Source: Pseudomonas sp. BBP2017
GTDB lineage: Bacteria; Pseudomonadota; Gammaproteobacteria; Pseudomonadales; Pseudomonadaceae
Assembly (NCBI RefSeq): GCF_003024385.1
Contig: NZ_PVZN01000016.1
Coordinates: 1-64,000, forward strand
DNA length: 64,000 nucleotides
Direction of reading: 5' to 3'
Under the pieces are notes generated by a model. It was given only the letters and a program-made list of their open reading frames with translations. It was not told the origin of the DNA and made no database searches. Within the stretch, counting starts at the first letter, position 1. Every line of letters begins with the position of its first letter. Below, piece after piece: positions 43,336 through 52,670 of this stretch. The position numbers and the translations under genes were made by a program.

Positions 43336-44001
43336 ATGAGCTATCAGCACCAGTATGTAGACGGCACGCGTATTCACTTTCCCCTGGGCAAAGTGGTGTG
43401 CATCGGGCGCAACTATGCCGAGCACGCCAAAGAACTGGATAACCCGATCCCGACCGAGCCCCTGCTGTTTATCAAGCCGGGCAGTTGTGTGGTGCCGCTC
43501 GACAGCGGCTTCAAGATCCCGACTGAGCGCGGTTCGGTGCACTACGAGACGGAAATTGCCGTGTTGCTCGGCAAGTCGCTGTCTACCCACCCGACCGAAG
43601 AAGAAGTGCTCGACGCCATCTCCGGCTTTGCTCCGGCCCTGGACCTGACCCTGCGCGACCTGCAGGCGCAGCTGAAAGAGAAAGGCCTGCCGTGGGAGCG
43701 TTCCAAGTGCTTCGATGGCGCCTGCGTACTGCCGCCGTTCGTGCCGGTCAGTGCCTTTGACGACCTGACCGACATCGGTATCCGCCTGACCCTCAACGGT
43801 GAAGTGCGCCAGGACGGCAACAGCGCGTTGATGCTCAATCCGATCGTGCCGATGATCCAGCACATGGCCTCGCAATTCTCGCTGCTGGCCGGCGATGTGA
43901 TCCTCACCGGTACCCCGGTTGGTGTCGGCCCGCTCAATCCCGGCGATGAACTGGTGCTGGAATTGCCGGGTATCAGCCGTTTCGAAAGCACAGTGTTGTA
44001 G
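43336..44001 (+). CDS. Fumarylacetoacetate-hydrolase family protein
   Basis: 221 residues. FAH fold with VVCIGRNYAEHAKEL near 20-35 and the metal-site residues in HYETEIAVLLG; ILTGTPVGVGPLNPGD closes the core. Enzymes of this family hydrolyse or decarboxylate oxo-acids such as acylpyruvates and oxaloacetate. ATG 43336 follows AGGAGTCGG. It begins 41 bases after the dehydrogenase stop, so likely one operon. The exact substrate is not evident. Confidence 0.92.
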   Translation: MSYQHQYVDGTRIHFPLGKVVCIGRNYAEHAKELDNPIPTEPLLFIKPGSCVVPLDSGFKIPTERGSVHYETEIAVLLGKSLSTHPTEEEVLDAISGFAPALDLTLRDLQAQLKEKGLPWERSKCFDGACVLPPFVPVSAFDDLTDIGIRLTLNGEVRQDGNSALMLNPIVPMIQHMASQFSLLAGDVILTGTPVGVGPLNPGDELVLELPGISRFESTVL

Positions 44002-44150
44002 CCCGGCAGGGCAGCCAGTCACGCTGGCTGCTCTGCGCGCTGTCGGCTTTTGTCATTTTTTTCACAATCAATCCGGATAATGCTTGCGGATCTGGCTCTG
44101 CGAACGTGCCGGTAGTGTGTTATTAACTGGCAAAAAAGAGCAGCAAACCC

Positions 44151-45083
44151 ATGGCGTCTCCCGTTTCATCCAGTAAATCCGTGCCGTCTGCTCGAAAGCG
44201 TGGGCTCGCTTTGCGTTGGTCGACCTGGTTGGCAGCGACGGCAATCATCGGCTACGGCGTGGCGATTGCCATGCATTGGGATGATCGCGGGCTGTTGTGG
44301 TTGCAGGAACGTTTTGAAAGCCCGGCCGAGCAGCAAGCCAGCATCTGGCTGCCGGACTACCAGGTCGATATCGATGCCAAGGTCTTGCCGGGCATGGAAG
44401 ATGACGAAGCGTCCGACCTGACCTACAACCCTGCCAGTAAAACCCTGTTCGCCGTCATGGGCAAAAACCCCTTCCTGGTCGAACTGAACCTTGAGGGTGA
44501 CGTCCTGCGCAAGATGCCGCTGGTGGGCTGGAGCAATCCCGAAGGTGTGGCGGCACTTGAGGGCGGGCGGCTGGCGATTGTCGATGAGCGTGATCACTCG
44601 CTGACCATCGTCACCCTGACTGCCGATACCCGTTCACTGAATATCGCTGATTTCCCGCAGTACGACCTCGGTCCATCGGAAAACCAGAACAAGGCGTTCG
44701 AGGCGATAGCCTGGGACCCTCGCCAGCAACGTATTGTCCTTGGCGAAGAGCGTCCGCCAGCCTTGTTTACCTGGGGTAGCGATGGTCATAGCCCGCTGGC
44801 CGGTGACAAGCAACCGCTGCTAAACGAAGAGCTGGACCTGCGCAACCTCTCGGCCCTGGGCATCGACCCGCGTACCGGGCACATGCTGGTATTGTCGGCT
44901 GATTCCAACATGCTGCTGGAGCTGGATGAGACCGGCGAACAGGTCAGTTTCATGACCCTGCTCGGTGGCTTCAACGGTTTGAGCAAGCGTATCCCGCGCG
45001 CCGAAGGTGTGGCGATGGACGACAACGGTACCCTGTATATCGTCAGTGAGCCGAACCTGTTCTATCGTTTCAAAAAGCCTTGA
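44151..45083 (+). CDS. SdiA-regulated-domain beta-propeller membrane protein (first copy)
   Basis: 310 residues. A signal anchor (about 22-42) is followed by a beta-propeller of the SdiA-regulated family (about 75-305), with ASDLTYNPASKTLFAVMGKN, GWSNPEGVAAL and ALGIDPRTGHMLVLSADSNM. The C-terminal end IPRAEGVAMDDNGTLYIVSE is shared with the next gene. Probably a periplasmic domain tethered to the inner membrane. Function unknown. Confidence 0.85.
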   Translation: MASPVSSSKSVPSARKRGLALRWSTWLAATAIIGYGVAIAMHWDDRGLLWLQERFESPAEQQASIWLPDYQVDIDAKVLPGMEDDEASDLTYNPASKTLFAVMGKNPFLVELNLEGDVLRKMPLVGWSNPEGVAALEGGRLAIVDERDHSLTIVTLTADTRSLNIADFPQYDLGPSENQNKAFEAIAWDPRQQRIVLGEERPPALFTWGSDGHSPLAGDKQPLLNEELDLRNLSALGIDPRTGHMLVLSADSNMLLELDETGEQVSFMTLLGGFNGLSKRIPRAEGVAMDDNGTLYIVSEPNLFYRFKKP

Positions 45084-45168
45084 TTTAAGACTTGTCCGAT
45101 ATCCAGGTTAAGTTTGGATTCAGCAGAGTGTGGTTAGATTCCGCCTGCCACCCATCGAGTCCTTCTGA

Positions 45169-46080
45169 ATGCGCCGCTACATCCGCTTACCGCTGATTGC
45201 CCTGTTTGTGAGTCTGATTGCCTTGTTACTGCTTGCAGTAGCAGGGCAGCACTACCGTCTGTACGAGCGGGGCTGGTTCAACCTCAAGACCTGGTGGCAG
45301 CCGTTCGAGCAGAGCATTGGCCTGGACCAATACCAGGTGGTGCTCGAAGCCAAGACGATCGAAGGCCTCGACGACGATATCTCGGCGCTGACTTTCGACC
45401 CTGACCGCAACAGCCTGTTCACGGTAACCAACAAGCGTTCCGAGCTGATTGAGCTGTCACTGGACGGACGCATCCTGCGCCGTGTGCCATTGACCGGCTT
45501 TGGCGACCCGGAGGCAGTGGAATACATCGGGCCGGGCAGTTATGTGATTACCGACGAGCGCGAACAACGCCTGATTCGCGTGCGCCTGCAGGACAGCACG
45601 CTGTTTCTCGATGCCAAGGATGCCGAGCAGTTGACCTTGGGCATTGGCCTCAATGGCAACAAAGGCTTCGAGGGTTTGGCCTATGACTCGGCAGGCAAAC
45701 GCCTGTTTGTGGCCAAGGAGCGCGACCCGATGCTGATCTATGAGGTACATGGTTTCCCACACGAAAGCCCTGGGCAACCGTATGCCGTGCATGTGGTGCA
45801 AGACCAGAAACGTGATTCACGGCTGTTTGTGCGCGACCTGTCGAGTTTGCAATTCGATGAGCGCAGCGGCCATTTGCTGGCGCTGTCGGATGAGTCTCAG
45901 CTGGTCGTGGAGCTGGATGTGAAGGGCAAGCCGTTGAGCACGTTGTCGCTGCGCAAGGGCTTTCAGGGCTTGAAGCGCAGCGTGCCGCAGGCTGAGGGCA
46001 TCGCCATGGACGATGCCGGGACCATTTATCTGGTCAGCGAACCGAACCTGTTTTACGTGTTCAAGAAGCCGACTGAATAA
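45169..46080 (+). CDS. SdiA-regulated-domain beta-propeller membrane protein (second copy)
   Basis: 303 residues, paralogue of the preceding gene (85-bp gap). An N-terminal membrane helix (about 5-25) precedes a propeller with DDDISALTFDPDRNSLFTVT, GFGDPEAVEYIG, GHLLALSDESQLVVELD and PQAEGIAMDDAGTIYLVSEP. The shared plan shows tandem duplication followed by divergence. Function unknown. Confidence 0.86.
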   Translation: MRRYIRLPLIALFVSLIALLLLAVAGQHYRLYERGWFNLKTWWQPFEQSIGLDQYQVVLEAKTIEGLDDDISALTFDPDRNSLFTVTNKRSELIELSLDGRILRRVPLTGFGDPEAVEYIGPGSYVITDEREQRLIRVRLQDSTLFLDAKDAEQLTLGIGLNGNKGFEGLAYDSAGKRLFVAKERDPMLIYEVHGFPHESPGQPYAVHVVQDQKRDSRLFVRDLSSLQFDERSGHLLALSDESQLVVELDVKGKPLSTLSLRKGFQGLKRSVPQAEGIAMDDAGTIYLVSEPNLFYVFKKPTE

Positions 46081-46084
46081 ACTT

Positions 46085-46116
46085 CATCGCGGGGCAAGCG
46101 GGCTTGCCCCGCGATG
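46085..46116. repeat. Short REP palindrome (family A)
   Basis: 14-bp perfect arms CATCGCGGGGCAAG / CTTGCCCCGCGATG with a four-base loop, in the 39 bases between the second propeller gene and the convergent rpiA. A reduced family A element. Confidence 0.9.
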
Positions 46117-46119
46117 CTT

Positions 46120-46791
46120 TTAGACCTTGAGAGTCTTGACCCCTTCAGAAGTCCCCAGCAACAGCAGATCCGCCGGCCGCGCGGCGAACAAGCCGTTGGT
46201 GACCACGCCAACAATGGCGTTGATCCGGCTTTCCAGCTCCACCGGGTTGGTGATCTGCAGGTTATGCACATCGAGGATGATGTTGCCGTTGTCGGTGACC
46301 ACGCCTTCACGATAGACCGGGTCGCCGCCCAGCTTGACCAGCTGGCGCGCCACATGGCTGCGGGCCATCGGAATCACTTCGACTGGCAGCGGGAAGGCGC
46401 CCAGCACCGGCACCAGCTTGCTGGCGTCGGCGATGCAGATGAACGTCTTGGCCACAGCGGCAACGATCTTCTCGCGGGTCAGGGCCGCGCCACCACCCTT
46501 GATCAGGTTCAGGTGCTCGTCGCTTTCGTCGGCGCCGTCGACGTAGAACTCCAGGTCGCTGACGGTGTTCAGCTCATACACCGGAATACCATGACCCTTC
46601 AGGCGAGCAGCGGTCGCTTCAGAGCTGGCCACGGCGCCATCGAAGGCAGTCTTGTGCTTGGCCAGGGCGTCGATGAAGCAGTTGGCGGTCGACCCGGTGC
46701 CAACGCCGACAATGCTCTTGTCGTCGAGCTTGGGCAGAATGAAGTCGACAGCGGCCTGGGCGACAGCCTGTTTGAGTTGGTCCTGGGTCAT
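46120..46791 (-). CDS. rpiA: Ribose-5-phosphate isomerase A
   Basis: Interconverts ribose 5-phosphate and ribulose 5-phosphate in the pentose phosphate pathway. 223 residues. GVGTGSTANCFIDAL and ASSEATAARL near the N-terminus bind phosphate; DGADESDEHLNLIKGGGAAL holds the catalytic acid region and is followed by LTREKIVA. ATG 46791 follows GGAGCCC; a longer frame to 46905 is not needed. Divergent from ilvA. Confidence 0.96.
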   Translation of the reverse strand: MTQDQLKQAVAQAAVDFILPKLDDKSIVGVGTGSTANCFIDALAKHKTAFDGAVASSEATAARLKGHGIPVYELNTVSDLEFYVDGADESDEHLNLIKGGGAALTREKIVAAVAKTFICIADASKLVPVLGAFPLPVEVIPMARSHVARQLVKLGGDPVYREGVVTDNGNIILDVHNLQITNPVELESRINAIVGVVTNGLFAARPADLLLLGTSEGVKTLKV

Positions 46792-46926
46792 GCGGGCTCC
46801 GAAGCGGGGAGGAGTATCGTGAAGACGCGTAGTATAGCGGCTAAAACCACGGACTTGCTGTGGTCGCCCGACAAGGCGCTGGGGTAGACTTCCAGCCCCG
46901 CCCAACCGCTCAGTGATGCTTTCCCG

Positions 46927-48441
46927 ATGCTCGAACAGTACGTCAAGAAGATCCTCACCTCGCGCGTTTACGACGTTGCGGTCGAAACCCCGTTGCAGAC
47001 TGCCGGCCAGCTGAGCAAGCGCCTGGGCAACAACATCCTGCTCAAGCGCGAAGACTTGCAGCCGGTGTTTTCTTTCAAGATCCGCGGTGCCTACAACAAA
47101 CTGGCGCAGCTGACCCCTGAGGAGCTGGCCCGTGGCGTAGTTACCGCCTCAGCCGGCAATCATGCCCAGGGCGTGGCGCTGGCGGCGCGGGAGCTGGGGA
47201 TCAAAGCGACCATCGTCATGCCCAAGACCACCCCGGAGATCAAGGTCGAAGGTGTGCGCTCGCGTGGTGGCAAGGTGGTCCTGCACGGCGATTCTTTTCC
47301 CGAGGCGTTGGCGTATTCGCTGAAGCTGGTCGATGAAAAAGGCTTCGTCTATATCCATCCCTACGATGACCCGCACACCATTGCCGGGCAGGGTACGGTA
47401 GCCATGGAGATCCTGCGCCAGCACCCGGGCCAGCTGGACGCGATCTTCGTTCCGGTTGGTGGTGGCGGCTTGATCGCTGGCATCGCGGCTTACGTGAAAT
47501 ACCTGCGCCCGCAGATCAAGGTGATCGGCGTCGAGCCAGACGACTCCAATTGCCTGCAAGCCGCCATGGCTGCGGGTGAGCGGGTGGTATTGCCACAGGT
47601 CGGGCTGTTCGCCGACGGCGTGGCGGTGGCGCAGATCGGCCAGCACACCTTCGACATCTGCAAGACCTATGTTGACGAAGTGATCACCGTCAGTACTGAC
47701 GAGATCTGCGCAGCGATCAAGGATATCTACGACGATACCCGCTCGATCACCGAACCTGCCGGCGCTTTGGGTGTGGCGGGGATCAAGAAGTATGTCGAGC
47801 TCAAGGGTGTCAGCGGCCAGACCCTGGTGGCCATCGACTCCGGTGCCAACGTCAACTTTGACCGCTTGCGTCATGTTGCCGAGCGTGCCGAGCTCGGCGA
47901 AGGCCGCGAGGCGATCATTGCCGTGACCATTCCCGAGCAGCCAGGCAGCTTCAAGGCCTTCTGCGAGGCCATTGGCAAGCGCCAGATCACTGAGTTCAAC
48001 TACCGCTACCATGCCGATGGTGAGGCGCATATCTTTGTTGGCGTGCAGACTCACCCGGACACCGACCCGCGCAGCGCGCTGATTCAGAGCCTGACCGAGC
48101 AAGGCTTCCCGGTACTTGACCTGACCGACAACGAACTGGCCAAGCTGCATATCCGTCACATGGTCGGTGGTCATGCCGCGCGGGTCAGTGACGAGCTGGT
48201 GCTGCGTTTCGAGTTCCCGGAGCGTCCGGGAGCGCTGTTCAACTTCCTCAACAAGCTCGGTGGGCGCTGGAACATCTCGATGTTCCATTACCGCAACCAT
48301 GGCGCAGCCGATGGTCGCGTGGTGGCTGGCCTGCAAGTGCCGGATGATGAGCGCCACCTGGTGCCGGCCGCGCTGGCCAAGATCGGCTACCCGTACTGGG
48401 ACGAAACCGATAACCCCGCGTACCGGCTGTTCCTGGGCTGA
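46927..48441 (+). CDS. ilvA: Threonine ammonia-lyase, biosynthetic
   Basis: Converts threonine to 2-oxobutyrate, the first step to isoleucine. 504 residues. PLP lysine Lys51 in FSFKIRGAYNK, cofactor loop GGGGLIAGIA, and two C-terminal ACT-like regulatory domains (about 330-410 and 425-500) for isoleucine/valine control. Start ATG 46927 gives the family length, though the ribosome site is weak. Confidence 0.96.
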   Translation: MLEQYVKKILTSRVYDVAVETPLQTAGQLSKRLGNNILLKREDLQPVFSFKIRGAYNKLAQLTPEELARGVVTASAGNHAQGVALAARELGIKATIVMPKTTPEIKVEGVRSRGGKVVLHGDSFPEALAYSLKLVDEKGFVYIHPYDDPHTIAGQGTVAMEILRQHPGQLDAIFVPVGGGGLIAGIAAYVKYLRPQIKVIGVEPDDSNCLQAAMAAGERVVLPQVGLFADGVAVAQIGQHTFDICKTYVDEVITVSTDEICAAIKDIYDDTRSITEPAGALGVAGIKKYVELKGVSGQTLVAIDSGANVNFDRLRHVAERAELGEGREAIIAVTIPEQPGSFKAFCEAIGKRQITEFNYRYHADGEAHIFVGVQTHPDTDPRSALIQSLTEQGFPVLDLTDNELAKLHIRHMVGGHAARVSDELVLRFEFPERPGALFNFLNKLGGRWNISMFHYRNHGAADGRVVAGLQVPDDERHLVPAALAKIGYPYWDETDNPAYRLFLG

Positions 48442-48479
48442 GCAGCTAAGCTCAGAACAGCTCACAAGGAAGCAATGAC

Positions 48480-48908
48480 ATGGAATACCTGACTACTCTC
48501 AAGGTCCTGCACGTCGCGGCCACCGTGCTGTTGCTGGGCAGTGCCCTGGGTCTGGCGATCTGGACCTGGTTGGCGCGTCGTAAAGGCGACACGGCAGCAG
48601 CGAGACGCCTGATGCAGCGACCGCTGGTGTTCGTCTGGCTGTTGATGGGCATTTGCCTGGTGAGCATGCCGTTCACCGGCTGGTGGCTGGTGCACCTGAT
48701 CGGCTGGCCGTTGGGTCAGACCTGGGTGCTGGGCTCCAGCGTGATCTACACCTTCGGGGCATTCAGTTGGTTCTGGCTGCTGGCGCGGGTCAATCGCCTG
48801 CGTACGGCACCGACGGTGGGCAATCCGAAGTTCACCTTGGCACTGGCGGTGTTCAGTGGTGTGTGCTTCATCGCTATCGCTGGCCTGATGGGCGCCAAGC
48901 CGGTCTAG
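48480..48908 (+). CDS. DUF2269 integral membrane protein
   Basis: 142 residues with four membrane helices (about 5-27, 50-70, 78-100, 118-138) and short charged loops. Matches DUF2269 (YvlD/YfiK-type membrane proteins). ATG 48480 follows AAGGA. It lies 38 bases after ilvA on the same strand, so it may be co-transcribed. Function unknown. Confidence 0.85.
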   Translation: MEYLTTLKVLHVAATVLLLGSALGLAIWTWLARRKGDTAAARRLMQRPLVFVWLLMGICLVSMPFTGWWLVHLIGWPLGQTWVLGSSVIYTFGAFSWFWLLARVNRLRTAPTVGNPKFTLALAVFSGVCFIAIAGLMGAKPV

Positions 48909-48919
48909 ATGAGCTTGTC

Positions 48920-48997
48920 GGAGCCGGCGTTGCCGGCGATGGTGCGCGTAGCACCCCTGGCCCGGCAGTGCCGGGCATCGCCAGCAAGGCTGGCTCC
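48920..48997. repeat. REP-like palindrome (family B)
   Basis: Imperfect 22-bp arms (48920-48941, 48976-48997) around a central GC-rich hairpin (CCCGGC / GCCGGG). Sited between the DUF2269 stop and the convergent HAD gene stop. Confidence 0.85.
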
Positions 48998-49006
48998 TAC
49001 AGGCGA

Positions 49007-49663
49007 TCAGTCGCGCAGGCTGATCACCGGCCAACCGCGTTTTTCAGCTTCGGCGCGCAGCTTAGGGTCCGGATCGACGGCGACTGGATTGGCCACCTGC
49101 TCCAGCAGCGGCAAATCGTTCATCGAATCGCTGTAGAAATAGCTGTCGTCCAGGTTGAAGCCGTTTTCTTCCAGCCAGCGCATCAGACGCGTCACTTTGC
49201 CTTCACGGAAACACGGCACATCGATACTGCGACCGGTGTAGCAGCCGTCGACCATCTCGCATTCAGTGGCCAGCAGGGTGTCCACCTCCAGGCGCTTGGC
49301 AATCGGCCCGGTAATGAAACGGTTGGTGGCGGTGATGATCACCAGCTTGTCGCCAGCGTCGCGGTGTTTTTTCAGTAGCGCCAGAGACTTGGGCAGGATG
49401 ATCGGCTCGACGCAGTCACGCATGAAGTCGCGATGCCATTCGTCGAGTTGCGCCATTTCGGTCGTCGCGAGGATTTCCAGGCTGAAGTTCAGGTAGGCCG
49501 CCAGGTCCAGCTTGCCGGCCAGGTAATCCTGGTAGAAGGCATCGTTGCGGTTCTGATACTCCACCGGGTCGAGAATCCCGCGGGCGCAGAGGTAGTCCCC
49601 CCAAGCGTGGTCGCTGTCGCCACCAAGCAGGGTATTGTCCAGATCGAATAAAGCCAGGCGCAT
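49007..49663 (-). CDS. HAD-family phosphatase (histidinol-phosphatase-like)
   Basis: 218 residues. HAD motif I DLDNT with Asp7 and Asp9, motif II in VIITATN, motif III Lys in FREGKVTRLM and motif IV YSDSMNDLPLL. It belongs to the SerB/HisN-like HAD-IB subfamily; the syntenic P. aeruginosa gene has been reported as histidinol phosphatase, which I recall but cannot verify. Start ATG 49663 (MRLALFDLDNTLL) is the family form; a longer frame starts at 49678. Confidence 0.88.
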   Translation of the reverse strand: MRLALFDLDNTLLGGDSDHAWGDYLCARGILDPVEYQNRNDAFYQDYLAGKLDLAAYLNFSLEILATTEMAQLDEWHRDFMRDCVEPIILPKSLALLKKHRDAGDKLVIITATNRFITGPIAKRLEVDTLLATECEMVDGCYTGRSIDVPCFREGKVTRLMRWLEENGFNLDDSYFYSDSMNDLPLLEQVANPVAVDPDPKLRAEAEKRGWPVISLRD

Positions 49664-49803
49664 TGAAGTCACTCGCATAACATCTGAAAAGTCCCACAGA
49701 ATACGGACTTTTCACATCGGTGCACATAAGGTAAACAGGCGCGTTGCTGGCCTTGTGACCTTTGTGGAACAATGCCGTGACATGCGTTTGCGAGGTTGCT
49801 GCC

Positions 49804-50283
49804 GTGATCGACCCCGATGGTTTTCGCCCCAATGTCGGGATCATTCTGACGAATGATCTTGGGCAGGTGCTATGGGCTCGGCGGATCAACCAGGATGCCT
49901 GGCAGTTTCCCCAGGGAGGTATCAACCCTGAAGAGACGCCGGAAGATGCCCTGTACCGCGAGCTGAACGAAGAAGTGGGGCTAGAGCGCGATGATGTTGA
50001 AATTCTTGCCTGCACCCGCGGCTGGTTGCGTTATCGTTTACCCCAACGCCTGGTTCGGACCCACAGCCAACCGCTGTGTATCGGTCAGAAACAGAAATGG
50101 TTTCTCCTGCGCCTGGTCTCCAACGAGCAGCGGGTGCGGATGGACCTGACCGGGAAACCGGAGTTCGATGGCTGGCGCTGGGTCAGTTATTGGTATCCGC
50201 TGGGCCAGGTGGTGACATTCAAGCGCGAGGTTTACCGCCGCGCTCTCAAAGAGCTTGCCCCGCGCCTGCTGGCGCGCGACTGA
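49804..50283 (+). CDS. rppH: RNA pyrophosphohydrolase (Nudix)
   Basis: Removes pyrophosphate from mRNA 5' ends, starting decay. 159 residues. The Nudix box runs 38-60 (GGINPEETPEDALYRELNEE, then VGL). A GTG at 49804 begins VIDPDGFRPN, the RppH N-terminus, eight bases after GAGG. Twenty-two bases separate it from ptsP, the conserved rppH-ptsP pairing. Confidence 0.96.
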   Translation: MIDPDGFRPNVGIILTNDLGQVLWARRINQDAWQFPQGGINPEETPEDALYRELNEEVGLERDDVEILACTRGWLRYRLPQRLVRTHSQPLCIGQKQKWFLLRLVSNEQRVRMDLTGKPEFDGWRWVSYWYPLGQVVTFKREVYRRALKELAPRLLARD

Positions 50284-50305
50284 CGACGGAGTTCGACCCC
50301 GAGCC

Positions 50306-52585
50306 ATGCTCAATACGCTGCGCAAGATCGTCCAGGAAGTTAACTCCGCCAAGGATCTCAAGACGGCGTTGGGGATCATTGTGTTGCGCGTAAAAGAGGC
50401 CATGGGCAGTCAGGTCTGCTCGGTCTACCTGCTCGATCCCGAGACCAACCGCTTCGTGCTGATGGCCACCGAGGGCCTGAACAAGCGCTCGATCGGCAAA
50501 GTCAGCATGGCGCCGAACGAGGGCCTGGTTGGTCTGGTCGGCACCCGGGAAGAGCCGCTGAACCTGGAACATGCCGCCGACCACCCGCGCTACCGCTACT
50601 TCGCCGAAACCGGTGAAGAGCGTTTCGCCTCGTTTCTTGGTGCGCCGATCATCCACCACAGGCGTGTGGTCGGGGTTCTGGTCATCCAGCAAAAAGAGCG
50701 GCGCCAGTTTGATGAGGGCGAAGAGGCGTTCCTGGTAACCATGAGCGCCCAGCTCGCCGGGGTAATCGCGCATGCCGAAGCCACTGGCTCGATCCGTGGC
50801 CTGGGTCGTCAGGGCAAGGGTATCCAGGAGGCCAAGTTCGTCGGCGTGCCGGGTTCTCCCGGTGCGGCGGTAGGCAAGGCTGTGGTCATGCTGCCACCAG
50901 CCGACCTCGACGTGGTGCCGGACAAAACCGTCGAGGACATCGACGCCGAGCTCAAGCTCTTCAACAATGCCCTGGAAGGCGTGCGCGACGACATGCGCAG
51001 CCTGTCCGCCAAACTTGCAACCCAGTTGCGCCCGGAAGAGCGCGCGTTGTTCGACGTCTACCTGATGATGCTCGAAGACGCGGCCCTGGGTGGCGAAGTG
51101 GTACAGGTGATCAAGACCGGTCAGTGGGCCCAGGGCGCCTTGCGCCAGGTGGTGGGTGAACATGTCAATCGCTTCGAGCTGATGGACGATGCCTACCTGC
51201 GCGAGAGGGCTTCCGATGTGAAGGATCTGGGCCGGCGTCTGCTGGCCTACCTGCAGGAAGCACGGCAGCAGACGCTGGTCTATCCCGATAACACCATTCT
51301 GGTCAGTGAAGAACTGACCCCGGCCATGCTCGGCGAAGTGCCGGAAGGCAAGCTGGTCGGCCTGGTTTCGGTACTGGGTTCGGGCAACTCGCACGTGGCG
51401 ATCCTGGCCCGGGCCATGGGTATTCCGACCGTGATGGGCCTGGTCGACCTGCCGTATTCGAAGGTCGACGGCATCGACATGATCGTCGATGGCTACAAGG
51501 GCGATGTCTACACCAACCCCAGCGACGTGCTGCGCAAGCAGTATGCCGAAGTGGTCGAGGAAGAGCGTCAGTTGGCCCAGGGCCTGGATGCCTTGCGCGA
51601 ACTGCCGTGTATCACCCTCGATGGACACCGCATGCCGCTGTGGGTCAACACCGGCCTGCTTGCCGATGTCGCCCGTGCCCAGCAGCGTGGCGCCGAAGGG
51701 GTCGGGCTGTACCGCACCGAAGTGCCGTTCATGATCAACCAGCGCTTCCCGAGTGAAAAGGAGCAGCTGGCGATTTACCGCGAGCAACTGGCCGCCTTCC
51801 ACCCGTTGCCGGTGACCATGCGCAGCCTGGACATCGGTGGTGACAAGGCGCTGTCATATTTCCCGATCAAGGAAGACAACCCCTTCCTTGGTTGGCGGGG
51901 AATCCGCGTGACCCTCGATCACCCGGAAATCTTCCTGGTGCAGACCCGTGCCATGCTCAAGGCCAGTGAAGGCCTGAACAACCTGCGTATTCTGCTGCCG
52001 ATGATTTCCGGCATCCACGAACTGGAAGAAGCCCTGCACCTGATTCACCGGGCCTGGGGTGAAGTGCGTGACGAAGGCACCGACGTGCCGATGCCGCCGG
52101 TGGGGGTGATGATCGAGATTCCAGCCGCGGTGTACCAGACCCGCGAGCTGGCGCGTCAGGTGGACTTCCTGTCGGTCGGTTCCAACGACCTGACCCAATA
52201 CCTGTTGGCAGTTGACCGCAACAACCCGCGGGTTGCCGACCTCTACGACTACCTGCACCCGGCAGTGCTCCAGGCCTTGCAGAACGTGGTGCGCGACGCC
52301 CATGCCGAAGGCAAGCCGGTGAGCATCTGCGGTGAAATGGCCGGTGATCCGGCGGCGGCGGTGCTGCTGATGGCCATGGGTTTCGACAGCCTGTCGATGA
52401 ACGCCACCAACTTGCCGAAGGTGAAATGGATGCTGCGTCAGGTCAGCCTGAGCAAGTCCCAAGAGCTGTTGGCCCAGGCCATGGGTATCGACAACCCGCA
52501 AGTTATCCACAGTTCGCTGCAGTTGGCCCTGAAGAACCTGGGTCTGGCGCGGATGATCAATCCCGGGTCGTCGAAGACCTTGTGA
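50306..52585 (+). CDS. ptsP: PTS-Ntr enzyme I (PtsP)
   Basis: First phosphotransferase of the nitrogen-related PTS, passing phosphate from PEP to NPr and EIIA-Ntr. 759 residues: GAF domain (about 15-150), linker, and enzyme I core with active-site His363 in GSGNSHVAILARAMG and PEP-binding signatures near DIGGDKALSYFPIKEDNPFL and GSNDLTQYLLAVDRNN. ATG 50306; a longer frame upstream is not supported. Length matches the P. aeruginosa protein. Confidence 0.96.
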   Translation: MLNTLRKIVQEVNSAKDLKTALGIIVLRVKEAMGSQVCSVYLLDPETNRFVLMATEGLNKRSIGKVSMAPNEGLVGLVGTREEPLNLEHAADHPRYRYFAETGEERFASFLGAPIIHHRRVVGVLVIQQKERRQFDEGEEAFLVTMSAQLAGVIAHAEATGSIRGLGRQGKGIQEAKFVGVPGSPGAAVGKAVVMLPPADLDVVPDKTVEDIDAELKLFNNALEGVRDDMRSLSAKLATQLRPEERALFDVYLMMLEDAALGGEVVQVIKTGQWAQGALRQVVGEHVNRFELMDDAYLRERASDVKDLGRRLLAYLQEARQQTLVYPDNTILVSEELTPAMLGEVPEGKLVGLVSVLGSGNSHVAILARAMGIPTVMGLVDLPYSKVDGIDMIVDGYKGDVYTNPSDVLRKQYAEVVEEERQLAQGLDALRELPCITLDGHRMPLWVNTGLLADVARAQQRGAEGVGLYRTEVPFMINQRFPSEKEQLAIYREQLAAFHPLPVTMRSLDIGGDKALSYFPIKEDNPFLGWRGIRVTLDHPEIFLVQTRAMLKASEGLNNLRILLPMISGIHELEEALHLIHRAWGEVRDEGTDVPMPPVGVMIEIPAAVYQTRELARQVDFLSVGSNDLTQYLLAVDRNNPRVADLYDYLHPAVLQALQNVVRDAHAEGKPVSICGEMAGDPAAAVLLMAMGFDSLSMNATNLPKVKWMLRQVSLSKSQELLAQAMGIDNPQVIHSSLQLALKNLGLARMINPGSSKTL

Positions 52586-52608
52586 TTGTTGCGGCCGCTT
52601 TGCGGCCG

Positions 52609-52666
52609 ATCGCCGGCAAGGCCGGCTCCTACATCAATCCCCGTAGGAGCCAGCGTTGCCGGCGAT
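52609..52666. repeat. REP-like palindrome (family B)
   Basis: Arms of about 24 bp (52609-52632 and 52643-52666) with few mismatches and a ten-base loop, between the ptsP stop and the convergent NRDE gene stop, preceded by a small GCGGCCGC-type hairpin. Confidence 0.88.
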
Positions 52667-52670
52667 AGCC

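Noticed and set aside
46792..46905. Longer rpiA start at 46905
   Set aside because: The extra 38 residues lack family similarity, whereas ATG 46791 has a good GGAG site and the normal length.
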